A stretch of 7,954 bases of DNA from an uncultured Porphyromonadaceae bacterium. Lineage in GTDB: Bacteria; Bacteroidota; Bacteroidia; Bacteroidales; Muribaculaceae. Under the pieces are notes generated by a model. That model worked only from the letters and a program-made list of their open reading frames with translations. It had not been told where the DNA came from and ran no database searches. Of this stretch, positions 1 through 6,524 are shown in pieces. Each line of letters begins with the position of its first letter. Positions within the stretch are counted from its first letter, which is position 1. Made by a program: the position numbers and the translations under genes. The stretch is from contig CAJKBH010000061.1 in assembly GCA_905198125.1 (NCBI GenBank), positions 1 to 7,954 of the forward strand. The letters are read 5' to 3'.

Positions 1-1
1 C

Positions 2-442
2 CAGGGGGTCTATCAAGACTTGGCGCACGGGGTCAGTCCGCTCTGGATTTTCCAGGCGATGAAGGATTTTCTTGCCAAGGATGCAAGCAAGGAAGTCGGT
101 TACTGGAAGGAGTTTGACGAGGATATCAAGGAGATCACCGCCGACTTCGTCAAGGAATTCAATGACGAGGAGTGTCCGATGGTGCTGACGACTCAACCGG
201 ATATGGATGTGGAGTTGCAGATTGTAGTGAAGAAGGTAAGCAAGGGCGGCGACCATGTATGGTGCGATTATGTTTTCCATCCTAAGGATAGCGACGAGCC
301 TCTTGCCATCATCACGATGGATTCCGAGGACGGCAGCTGGGGATCGTTTACCAACCTGATGGGCGATGCGTTCGACTTGGCCGGCGAGAAACTGGCCAAA
401 TACATCCGCAAAGCCATCAAGAAGGGATATGTGGCGGAGTGA
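2..442 (+). CDS. Hypothetical protein, 5' end outside the window
   Basis: The reading frame is open to the left edge (it reads QGVYQDLAHGVS... from base 2), so the gene probably begins upstream. A TTG at 20 and an ATG at 59 are in frame, but neither has a convincing upstream signal. About 147 residues are visible. They are acidic in the middle (EFDEDIKEITADF, FNDEE), then show alternating strand-like stretches (VELQIVVKKV, HVWCDYVFH, LAIITMD), and end in an amphipathic, lysine-rich helix (GEKLAKYIRKAIKKGYVAE). No signal peptide or membrane segment is seen in the visible part. I do not recognise the family, and no catalytic motif stands out. It is followed 30 bp later by a strong terminator and converges with the minus-strand gene at 635-1267. 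Coding status is well supported by the uninterrupted frame and good composition. The function is unknown. Confidence 0.7.
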   Translation, partial: QGVYQDLAHGVSPLWIFQAMKDFLAKDASKEVGYWKEFDEDIKEITADFVKEFNDEECPMVLTTQPDMDVELQIVVKKVSKGGDHVWCDYVFHPKDSDEPLAIITMDSEDGSWGSFTNLMGDAFDLAGEKLAKYIRKAIKKGYVAE

Positions 443-472
443 CATCCATCGCCTAAACCCACAATAAAAATG

Positions 473-506
473 ACGGACGCGCCGAGGCTCGGCGCGTCTG
501 TCTTTT
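473..506. terminator. Strong intrinsic terminator, probably bidirectional
   Basis: The 11-bp arms at 476-486 and 488-498 (GACGCGCCGAG / CTCGGCGCGTC) pair perfectly around G487, and weaker pairing continues out to 473/501. A TCTTTT tract follows on the plus strand, and an A-run at 465-470 gives a T-run on the minus strand. It lies 30 bp after the stop codon of the plus-strand gene and between two convergent genes, so it can end transcripts from both sides. Confidence 0.85.
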
Positions 507-532
507 GTGGCGCGGGCACGAAGTGCCGTGCA

Positions 533-592
533 ACTGGAATGACGGCGTCCCCGCCGTCAACTAATGGGCGGTGGGGACACCGCCCCTCCAGT
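533..592. repeat. Double-hairpin intergenic repeat, copy 1
   Basis: Two GC-rich hairpins lie side by side. Hairpin A has GACGGCG (541-547) paired with CGCCGTC (552-558) and a TCCC loop. Hairpin B has GGGCGGTG (566-573) paired with CACCGCCC (578-585) and a GGGA loop. An outer 6-bp stem, ACTGGA (533-538) with TCCAGT (587-592), closes both into a small three-way structure. A second copy lies at 7783-7840, with 54 of 58 positions identical over 533-590. It resembles the REP/BIME class of extragenic palindromes, but no family is assigned. Just upstream is another small hairpin, GGCAC/GTGCC at 515-527. Confidence 0.85.
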
Positions 593-634
593 CGCCTGCA
601 TTAGCGTTCGGTGCGCAGGTAGAGTTTGCTATAT

Positions 635-1267
635 TTAAAAAGTGATTGAGGAGATTGGGGTGCTCGATTTCAGGGCGAGGAAGGTGAGGACGGTGGATTC
701 GGGACGGTCGGGGACGTCGGGGACGTCGGGGACGTCGGGGACGGGAGAGGAGATGGAGATGTCAGCCAGGATGTCGTGACGGGTGACGCGGTTTTGAGAT
801 ACAGATAAGACAGGAAAACCCCAGTCGTTGGGGTAGGGCCGCGCGGCTGTATGGGCGCGTAGAAGCTCGGTCATGGCCGGCCAATTGTCAAGCATTACAA
901 CTACATCGATGTCGCGCCAGGAGGCAATTAGATTGGAGAAAGCCTGAGACGCTTGCCCATCGTTGGAGAAGGTGGGGGCGGTTTGCCCTTCGTTGCCGAT
1001 GGCGTAGTATCGGCAGCCGTGATTCTGCGGCAGGTCGGTTTCGGCGGCATCGATGGTGCTGATGACGGCCACACGGCAGCCGGCATTCTGAAACGGCCCG
1101 GTGTATTGGCTCAGGGCGTGGCGGTCACGGGATATGACCAATACACGCAACGGTTTGAATGGGAATGTGAGCAGATGGCGCGAAGCCGGGCTGACGCGCA
1201 TCGGGGCGCAACCGGCCTTGCGGTTGTGAAGCTCCTCCATCTTCTTTTCAAGGTAATTGTCTGCCAT
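635..1267 (-). CDS. Hypothetical protein with Rossmann-like (DUF4406-like?) core
   Basis: A 210-residue protein with no signal peptide or membrane segment. It starts MADNYLEKKMEELHNRKAG, a charged N-terminal helix. A first core strand follows at 40-46 (LRVLVIS), then a helix and second strand (GCRVAVIS, 63-70). A further strand-helix unit (DIDVVVMLDNWPAMTELLRAHTAA, about 119-142) leads into GFPVLSV (150-156). This order resembles the DUF4406/nucleoside deoxyribosyltransferase-like fold, in which a 'D..xxLpxW..s.g...E' segment lines the pocket; here D127, N128, W129 and E134 sit in the matching places. That link is inferred by eye and is weak. The last 35 residues are low-complexity and include a PDV repeat made by a 9-bp DNA repeat. 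The ATG at 1265-1267 is chosen because a TAACTTTG -7 element lies only four bases upstream. The gene is convergent with the left gene. Confidence 0.7.
   Translation of the reverse strand: MADNYLEKKMEELHNRKAGCAPMRVSPASRHLLTFPFKPLRVLVISRDRHALSQYTGPFQNAGCRVAVISTIDAAETDLPQNHGCRYYAIGNEGQTAPTFSNDGQASQAFSNLIASWRDIDVVVMLDNWPAMTELLRAHTAARPYPNDWGFPVLSVSQNRVTRHDILADISISSPVPDVPDVPDVPDRPESTVLTFLALKSSTPISSITF
701..742. repeat. 9-bp tandem repeat within the 635-1267 gene
   Basis: Three exact units of GGGGACGTC occupy 710-718, 719-727 and 728-736. A degenerate unit precedes them (701-709) and a partial one follows (737-742). Because the unit is 9 bp, changes in copy number keep the frame; on the minus strand it encodes Pro-Asp-Val repeats (residues about 176-187). 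This is typical slippage-prone sequence and may vary between strains. Confidence 0.9.
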
Positions 1268-1271
1268 GCCG

Positions 1272-1279
1272 CAAAGTTA
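1272..1279 (-). promoter_or_regulatory. Bacteroidota -7 promoter element for the 635-1267 gene
   Basis: On the minus strand the sequence reads TAACTTTG-CGGC-ATG, an exact match to the Bacteroidota TAnnTTTG -7 element. With the usual spacing, transcription would start within about two bases of the ATG, giving a leaderless or nearly leaderless mRNA. The -33 element is poor: a TTG lies 16 bases upstream instead of a TTTG at 19-21. Confidence 0.6.
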
Positions 1280-1415
1280 CAAAAAATATCCGACACAACC
1301 TTTTGTCGTGGTTATGGTTTTAATTATAAAACTTAAGTATCTCAAGTTTATAAGATGGAATTTAAAGAAAGGCAATGTACGGAACTATCAGGTAGATTAT
1401 ATTCCAATCGGAATG

Positions 1416-1704
1416 TGGTGCCTCGGAGAGGCTGTTTCTCGATAACCCCACGATGGTCGGGGACAGCTTCAGCTGGCACTGGCCTTCGTGGGGTCAGTCG
1501 GGCATGATACAGCTTGGTCGGAGACCATGCCGCTGTACTGCCTGATGTGTATCCAGTATGATCAAGGATTAGGTTGCTTAAGGCGAGCGGCATGGTCTCC
1601 GACCAAGCTATACTGAGCCGGACTATCCCCACGAAGGCTGTCGGGACGCTTCGCGCCCTATAGCCATCGTGGGGTTAATGAGAAATAACCTCTCCGAGGT
1701 ATCG
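1416..1704. repeat. 289-bp imperfect palindrome with rod and cloverleaf folds
   Basis: Outer arms 1416-1457 and 1663-1704 pair almost throughout; the 37-bp part 1421-1457/1663-1699 has two mismatches and three G-T pairs. Central arms 1511-1534 and 1586-1609 are a perfect 24-bp inverted repeat around a 51-nt loop, and weaker pairing extends outward to 1480/1640. CCCCACGA blocks (1446-1453, 1627-1634) and TCGTGGGG blocks (1486-1493, 1667-1674) occur in both arms. The arms can therefore also fold locally into two 48-nt hairpins (1446-1493 with a TTCA loop, 1627-1674 with a TTC loop), giving a four-way junction. No convincing ORF is inside. It could be a MITE-like element or a structured RNA; the flanks hold only a weak 5-bp match (ATCGG at 1407-1411 and 1701-1705) that might be a target duplication. 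Confidence 0.8.
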
Positions 1705-1728
1705 GCTCGAAGTGTCTGTCAAATAGTT

Positions 1729-1793
1729 AGTTCTGTGTGAATCTGTAAGTTCTGTGTAGGCTAAAAGCCTCGCTTTTGCCGTTTAGTTCTGTG
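1729..1793 (+). promoter_or_regulatory. Three direct repeats (AGTTCTGTG) upstream of the phosphatase gene
   Basis: Exact copies of AGTTCTGTG start at 1729, 1748 and 1785. The spacing is 19 and 37 bp, close to one and two times 18.5 bp. Copies 1 and 3 extend to TTAGTTCTGTG, and TAGTTCTG differs from the TAnnTTTG -7 element by one base. They could be binding sites for a regulator of the gene at 1845, degenerate promoter elements or a decayed repeat. No perfect -7 element was found in the 140 bp before that gene. Confidence 0.45.
1759..1780. other. Small hairpin between the direct repeats
   Basis: GGCTAAAAGC pairs with GCTTTTGCC around a CTC loop, with one bulged T. It sits between the second and third AGTTCTGTG repeats and has no T-run that would mark a terminator. 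It may be part of the same regulatory region; a role is not shown. Confidence 0.4.
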
Positions 1794-1844
1794 CCTTGAG
1801 AATCTTTATAATTCTAAAATGCACAAGTTGAATTATAAAACTGT

Positions 1845-3065
1845 ATGGTTATGAAAAGGATTGGAATTATTGTGATGGCGATGGTGACGGCAATGGTTAC
1901 GGCATCGTCGGCGCAGATATGCGAATATGCGGGCACGAGTCTGCCGTACCCCGGCCACGGCGACCATGAGGCGTATCAGGTGCCGGATTCGCTGGAAGTG
2001 GTGTATGTAGACCACGTCGGTCGGCATGGGGCGCGGTTTCTTTCCAAAGCATCATATACACAGGATATGCTGAAATTCCTTGACTCGGCAGGACCGTTAA
2101 CGGCAGCTGGAGTAAAGCTGCGGGCGTTATGCCATCGTCTTGATTCCGTGACGGCCGGACATTACGGGGCGCTGGATTCGATAGGAATGGTGGAGCAGAC
2201 GGGCATAGGCGACAGGATGTCGCGGCGTGGAGCGGAGGCTCTGCGTCAGCTTGACAGTGTCACGGCGATAGCCTCGTATGTGCCGCGCTGCGTGATGAGT
2301 ATGGATATATGCTCTCATGCCGTGATATGGAATCATCCCAAAACGGAGATGCGTCAGGGGAGCGGGCCGCGTTACAATCAACTTGTGCGGTTTTTCGATA
2401 CGGACAGCGCGTATATCGCATACGACAGGTCGAATGAATGGAAACGTGTATGGGAAAAATATGACGCCAAAGTCAGCCCTGTAAATGCTGTGCGCCGGCT
2501 TATACCCGCTGGCAACGCTGTGAGCGACAAGAAGCTGCGGAAGATGGCGCGCGTGATGTATAAGATAGTATCCGGAGCCAATGCAGTGTTCGGCGATGTG
2601 GACTGGCGCGCGTTTTACACGCCGCAGGAATACCGCCGTGCATGGCAGAGCGAGAATCTGCGCCATTATCTGACCTATTCGGCCAACGGATTGAGCCTGA
2701 CGCCGTCGCGTATGTCGCGCAGTCTTGTGGCTGACATTGCCAAGAGCCTGGAGCGTGCCTCGCGGCCCGGTTATGACGGACCGGCGATGACGTTGCGGTT
2801 CGGACATGCCGAGACACTGATGCCGTTGCTGAGCCAGCTGGCGGTGCCGGGTTGCAGATATGTGACGACCGACTGGGACCGGGTGGCCGAACACTGGCAT
2901 GATTACGAGGTTGTGCCGATGGCCGCAAATCTACAGCTGTTGCTGATGAGAAGCAAGGGCAGCGACAGGATGTATGTACAGACCCTGCATAACGAGCAGC
3001 CGGCCATGCCGTTGATGACGTACAGGCAGGCTCAAGAATGGCTCGACCAGTCACTTACAAGATGA
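1845..3065 (+). CDS. Secreted histidine phosphatase, MINPP-like (probable phytase)
   Basis: A 406-residue histidine phosphatase of clade 2. RHGAR (60-64) carries the phosphohistidine nucleophile H61, and HAE (321-323, in RFGHAET) carries the proton donor. HAE rather than HD is the mark of the multiple inositol-polyphosphate phosphatase family, which removes phosphates from phytate and related inositol phosphates. An N-terminal signal peptide (KR followed by a hydrophobic run, ending ASSA before Q24) predicts export to the periplasm; the Cys at 26 does not sit in a proper lipobox. LHNEQP near 381-386 resembles conserved C-terminal sequence of the family. The length is normal for bacterial members and nothing is truncated. 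The ATG at 1851 (M3) is an equally plausible start. A palindrome and direct repeats lie upstream, and the beta-galactosidase gene follows after 166 bp. Exact substrate is inferred from the family; other phosphate esters are possible. Confidence 0.88.
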   Translation: MVMKRIGIIVMAMVTAMVTASSAQICEYAGTSLPYPGHGDHEAYQVPDSLEVVYVDHVGRHGARFLSKASYTQDMLKFLDSAGPLTAAGVKLRALCHRLDSVTAGHYGALDSIGMVEQTGIGDRMSRRGAEALRQLDSVTAIASYVPRCVMSMDICSHAVIWNHPKTEMRQGSGPRYNQLVRFFDTDSAYIAYDRSNEWKRVWEKYDAKVSPVNAVRRLIPAGNAVSDKKLRKMARVMYKIVSGANAVFGDVDWRAFYTPQEYRRAWQSENLRHYLTYSANGLSLTPSRMSRSLVADIAKSLERASRPGYDGPAMTLRFGHAETLMPLLSQLAVPGCRYVTTDWDRVAEHWHDYEVVPMAANLQLLLMRSKGSDRMYVQTLHNEQPAMPLMTYRQAQEWLDQSLTR

Positions 3066-3101
3066 AGTCCCGCGGATGGTGTTGTAAAACATGCCGTAAA
3101 A

Positions 3102-3133
3102 TTTGCCGGAGCCGCGGATTAGTGCTAATTTTA
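3102..3133 (+). promoter_or_regulatory. Candidate promoter of the beta-galactosidase gene
   Basis: TTTG (3102-3105) is followed after exactly 20 bases by TAATTTTA (3126-3133), a one-mismatch version of the Bacteroidota TAnnTTTG -7 element. Predicted transcription start is near 3136, leaving a leader of about 95 nt. The leader holds a small hairpin, TCGGG/CCCGA at 3180-3198. This suggests the gene is transcribed separately from the phosphatase gene. Confidence 0.5.
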
Positions 3134-3231
3134 CACAATTTTTGGGATGAAACTGCTACCCGTGTGCCCTGTTACCCGTTCGGGGCCTCGGATCCCGATG
3201 TGACGTGTGTGAAATTACTAACTAATCTGAT

Positions 3232-6200
3232 ATGATGAATAAAGTGTTATTGACGGCTATGTTTGCCGCCGCGGCCTCTATGGGTGTGTCGGCGCAGACA
3301 TTCAAGGAATGGCAGAATCCGGAGGTGAATGCAGTGAACCGCGCTCCGATGCGCGCTGCGAATTTCGCCTATGACAAGAACGAGGCGGCGCTTGACAGCC
3401 GCGACATGAAGGCTTCTAAAAATTATCTGAGCCTTAACGGTCTGTGGAAATTCAACTGGGTCAACGACGCCGACCAGCGTCCCGTGGATTTCTGGAAGAA
3501 AGACTTCAACGACAAGGGGTGGGGCGAGATGCCCGTTCCCGGCATCTGGGAACTGAACGGATACGGCGATCCGCTGTATGTCAACACCGGATACGCCTGG
3601 AGCAACCAGTTTGAGAACAATCCCCCGTACGTGCCTGTGGCCAACAACCATGTGGGTACATACCGCCGCGAGATAAAGGTGCCGGCCAACTGGAAGGGCA
3701 AGGACATCATCGCCCACTTCGGTTCGGTTACGTCCAACATATATCTGTGGGTCAACGGCCAGTATGTGGGTTATAGCGAGGACAGCAAGCTCGCCGCCGA
3801 ATTCGACGTGACCCGCTACCTGGTGCCGGGCAAGGAGAACCTGATAGCGTTCCAGGTGTTCCGCTGGTGCGACGGCACCTACCTGGAGGACCAGGACTTC
3901 TTCCGCCTCTGCGGCGTGGCGCGTGATTCCTATCTTTACGCCCGCGACAAGAAGCGCATAGCCGACGTGCGTGTCACTCCCGATCTGGAGAATGAATACA
4001 AGGACGGTGTGCTGAACGTGGATCTGACGCTGACGGCTTCGGCTCCCGTAACCCTGAGCCTGAAGGATGCCGAGGGCAACGAGGTGGCGACCGGCACGGC
4101 AAACAAGAGCGGCCGCATTCAGCTCAAGGTAGCCGATGTGAAGAAGTGGAGCGCGGAGACCCCCTACCTCTATACCCTTACCGCTACCATGCAGGGCAAC
4201 AGCGAGGCCGTGCCTGTAAACGTCGGCTTCCGCAAGATTGAGATGGTGAAGGATCAGGTATTGGTCAACGGCAAGACTGTACTGTTCAAGGGCGTTAACC
4301 GTCATGAACTGGATCCCGACGGCGGTTATGTGGTTTCGCCCGAACGTATGCTGCAGGATGTGGAGACCATGAAGAAGCTGAACGTCAACGCTGTGCGTAC
4401 ATGTCACTATCCCGACGATCCGTTGTGGTACGACCTGTGCGACAAGTACGGTCTCTATATGGTGGCCGAGGCCAATCTGGAAAGCCACGGCATGGGGTAC
4501 GACGAGAAGACTCTGGCCAAGAACAAGCAGTATGCCAAGGCTCACATGGAGCGCAACCAGCGCAACGTGGAGCAGAACTTCAACCATCCGGCCGTGATAT
4601 TCTGGAGCCTCGGCAACGAAGCCGGCTACGGTCCGAACTTCGAGGCTGCCTACAAGTGGGTGAAGAACGAGGATCCCAGCCGTCCCGTACAGTATGAGCA
4701 GGCACACACCACGGGACTTACCGATGTGTTCTGCCCGATGTACGCCGACTACAATACGATGGAAAAGTGGGGCGAGAAGGGCCTGAAAGGGGAGGTGAAC
4801 AAGCCTCTGATCCAGTGCGAGTACGCCCACGCCATGGGTAACTCCGTGGGTGGTTTCAAGGAGTATTGGGACCTGATCCGCAAGTATCCCAACCTGCAGG
4901 GCGGTTTCATCTGGGACTTCGTGGATCAGGCCATCCGCACCAAGGGCAAGAACGGCGTGGAGATATACGGCTACGGCGGCGACTTCAACCGCTTTGACGC
5001 CAGCAACGACAACTTCTGTGTAAACGGTATCGTGAACCCCGACCGCATTCCCAATCCGTCGGCTACCGAGGTGAAATATTACTATCAGGACATCTGGACC
5101 CTCCCCGTGGATCTGGCCAAGGGTAAGGTCAGGATCAAGAACGAGCGCTTCTTCAAGTGCCTGTGCGACGTCAACCTCGACTGGGTGCTTCTGAACAACG
5201 GCGTGCCTGTGCGCGAGGGCCGCATCAGCGACATCAAGGTGAAGCCCGGCACGGAGACCGAGGTGACCATCCCTTACGGCGAGATTTCGGACCGGGGCGA
5301 ATGGGCGCTGAATGTGTCGTATGTTCTGAAGGAAAGCACCGGCGTCCTTCCCGCAGGATATGAGATTGCCGGCGAGCAGTTCCTGCTCACCGAGCCCAAG
5401 GCCAACGACATGAACATCGCCACGGTAGCCGCTTCCAACCAGGATGCTCCCGTTGCCAAGGTGGTGGACAACGACCGTCACTATCTGATCGTGAAAGGTC
5501 AGGACTTCACGGTTGAATTCAACCGTCACAGCGGTTTCATGACCCGTTACGAGGTGGCCGGCACGGAGTACATCAACGAGGGTGGCAAGCTGGCTCCCAA
5601 CTTCTGGCGCGCAGTTACCGACAATGACTTCGGCGCCGACCTGATGCGCAAGTATGCAGCATGGAAGAATCCCGAGATGAAGCTGGAGAAGCTGACCGGC
5701 GAAAGCAAGGACGGCCTGGCTTACATCACGGCCAAATATTCGATGCCCGGCGTGCAGGGTACGCTCGATATGACATACGTGGTGAACGGCAACGGGGCCG
5801 TCAAGGTGACCGAGGCGTTCAAGGCCACGAAGGATGCGAAGGTATCCGACATGTTCCGTTTCGGAATGCAGATGCAGATGCCTGAAAGCTTCGACGCCAT
5901 CGAGTACTACGGCCGCGGCCCGATCGAGAACTACTCCGACCGTAACCACGGCACCAGGCTGGGCCTCTACAAGCAGACGGTAGCCGAGCAGTTCTTCCCC
6001 TACGTCCGTCCGCAGGAGACCGGCACCAAGACCGACATCCGCTACTGGAAGCAGCTGAACCATGCCGGCAAGGGCCTGGAATTCATTTCCGACGCTCCCT
6101 TCTCGGCATCGGCTTTGGACTACACCGTCGAGAGTCTGGACGAAGGCCTGCACAAGCGTCAGACGCACTCGCCCGAGGTTGAGAAGGCCGGCTTCACCAA

Positions 6201-6327
6201 CCTGATCATCGACAAGGAGCAGATGGGCTTGGGCTGCGTCAACAGCTGGGGCGCCATCCCGCTACCGCAGTACCGCCTGAAGTACGGCGACCGCACCTTC
6301 ACCTTCATCATGAAGCCGGTGAAGTAA
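3232..6327 (+). CDS. Secreted GH2 beta-galactosidase, LacZ type
   Basis: A 1031-residue beta-galactosidase of glycoside hydrolase family 2, the size of E. coli LacZ. A signal peptide (about 1-21, GVSA then Q) predicts a periplasmic enzyme. Domains in order: jelly-roll sugar-binding (about 64-245), immunoglobulin-like (246-335), TIM barrel (337-625), a second Ig-like domain (about 640-725) and the large C-terminal beta-sandwich (about 745-1028). Catalytic residues are intact: acid/base E463 in GNEAGYG and nucleophile E530 in CEYAHAMGNS. Supporting LacZ residues are also present: DGTYLEDQD (214-222), H358 in NRHEL, H392 in CHYP, metal ligands E417 and H419, and W1006 near the end. It hydrolyses terminal beta-galactosides, such as lactose or galactans freed outside the cell. 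ATGATG leaves M1 or M2 as the start. Codon use is strongly biased to AAC, GAC, AAG and GGC, suggesting good expression. Substrate preference cannot be read from the sequence. Confidence 0.95.
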   Translation: MMNKVLLTAMFAAAASMGVSAQTFKEWQNPEVNAVNRAPMRAANFAYDKNEAALDSRDMKASKNYLSLNGLWKFNWVNDADQRPVDFWKKDFNDKGWGEMPVPGIWELNGYGDPLYVNTGYAWSNQFENNPPYVPVANNHVGTYRREIKVPANWKGKDIIAHFGSVTSNIYLWVNGQYVGYSEDSKLAAEFDVTRYLVPGKENLIAFQVFRWCDGTYLEDQDFFRLCGVARDSYLYARDKKRIADVRVTPDLENEYKDGVLNVDLTLTASAPVTLSLKDAEGNEVATGTANKSGRIQLKVADVKKWSAETPYLYTLTATMQGNSEAVPVNVGFRKIEMVKDQVLVNGKTVLFKGVNRHELDPDGGYVVSPERMLQDVETMKKLNVNAVRTCHYPDDPLWYDLCDKYGLYMVAEANLESHGMGYDEKTLAKNKQYAKAHMERNQRNVEQNFNHPAVIFWSLGNEAGYGPNFEAAYKWVKNEDPSRPVQYEQAHTTGLTDVFCPMYADYNTMEKWGEKGLKGEVNKPLIQCEYAHAMGNSVGGFKEYWDLIRKYPNLQGGFIWDFVDQAIRTKGKNGVEIYGYGGDFNRFDASNDNFCVNGIVNPDRIPNPSATEVKYYYQDIWTLPVDLAKGKVRIKNERFFKCLCDVNLDWVLLNNGVPVREGRISDIKVKPGTETEVTIPYGEISDRGEWALNVSYVLKESTGVLPAGYEIAGEQFLLTEPKANDMNIATVAASNQDAPVAKVVDNDRHYLIVKGQDFTVEFNRHSGFMTRYEVAGTEYINEGGKLAPNFWRAVTDNDFGADLMRKYAAWKNPEMKLEKLTGESKDGLAYITAKYSMPGVQGTLDMTYVVNGNGAVKVTEAFKATKDAKVSDMFRFGMQMQMPESFDAIEYYGRGPIENYSDRNHGTRLGLYKQTVAEQFFPYVRPQETGTKTDIRYWKQLNHAGKGLEFISDAPFSASALDYTVESLDEGLHKRQTHSPEVEKAGFTNLIIDKEQMGLGCVNSWGAIPLPQYRLKYGDRTFTFIMKPVK

Positions 6328-6347
6328 GATGAAACCGGAGAAGTAAG
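6310..6347 (+). repeat. 19-bp tandem duplication at the galactosidase stop codon
   Basis: Positions 6310-6328 (ATGAAGCCGGTGAAGTAAG) and 6329-6347 match at 17 of 19 bases. The first copy encodes the natural C-terminus MKPVK and its stop. The second reads as a separate MKPEK-stop in the +1 frame. It looks like an old local duplication of the 3' end. A short hairpin, CCGGC/GCCGG at 6359-6373, follows without a T-run. Confidence 0.8.
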
Positions 6348-6387
6348 CGACCGCTAATCCGGCCCAACGCCGGTAACCCAACAATGC

Positions 6388-6432
6388 AAAATCGTGTAAT
6401 TTTAAACTCTGAGTTTAAAATTACACGATTTT
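6388..6432 (+). terminator. Long palindrome, copy 1; probable terminator of the galactosidase gene
   Basis: Perfect 22-bp arms pair around a single central T (CTC-T-GAG). The core reads CGTGTAATTTTAAACTC and its complement. On the plus strand the hairpin ends in GATTTTTA, a T-run that fits an intrinsic terminator, although the stem is AT-rich. It lies 61 bp after the galactosidase stop codon and matches the copies at 6486 and 7685. Confidence 0.75.
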
Positions 6433-6456
6433 TATATCCTCTTAATTATTTCAAGA

Positions 6457-6488
6457 CTTGTCAATATCATAAATTATATATATATTTG
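6457..6488 (+). promoter_or_regulatory. Promoter of the ATPase gene
   Basis: CTTG (6457-6460), 20 bases, then TATATTTG (6481-6488): an exact Bacteroidota -7 element, and a -33 element with one mismatch at ideal spacing. The predicted transcription start is about 6491-6493, the first bases of the palindrome core. The -7 element therefore overlaps the left edge of the palindrome, and the transcript would begin with the hairpin itself. Confidence 0.75.
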
Positions 6489-6524
6489 CGTAATTTTAAA
6501 CTCAGAGTTTAAAATTACACGCAA
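6486..6524 (+). repeat. Long palindrome, copy 2; forms the leader of the ATPase mRNA
   Basis: Core arms 6490-6503 and 6505-6518 pair perfectly around a central A (CTC-A-GAG, the opposite orientation to copies 1 and 3). After a two-base bulge (AC, 6519-6520), the outer part TTGC/GCAA adds four more pairs and reaches A6524, the first base of the start codon. Compared with the other copies the left arm has lost two bases (GCGTAAT against GCGTGTAAT), and this junction is where the -7 element lies. Confidence 0.85.

Noticed and set aside
953..1336. A 127-codon plus-strand frame opposite the 635-1267 gene
   Set aside because: It overlaps the minus-strand gene, which has the better promoter and a Rossmann-like pattern. 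The plus frame is Gly-rich at its start and shows no domain.
1348..1632. A 94-codon minus-strand frame inside the large palindrome
   Set aside because: It runs through both arms and the loop, so its sequence is dictated by the inverted repeat, and no domain or promoter supports it.
2127..2900. A 257-codon minus-strand frame opposite the phosphatase gene
   Set aside because: Shadow of the sense gene. The His/Arg-rich composition is unlike a real protein, and the sense frame carries signal peptide, RHGAR and HAE.
3180..3198. Riboswitch in the galactosidase leader
   Set aside because: Only one small hairpin is present in a leader of about 95 nt, and no known aptamer core is recognisable.
3247..6168. 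A 973-codon open frame on the minus strand, opposite the beta-galactosidase gene
   Set aside because: Striking in length, but it mirrors the galactosidase codon for codon. The strong AAC/GAC/AAG/GGC codon bias of the sense gene leaves few antisense stops, and the predicted protein has a His/Val/Leu-rich composition with no recognisable domain. The sense protein has all LacZ residues.
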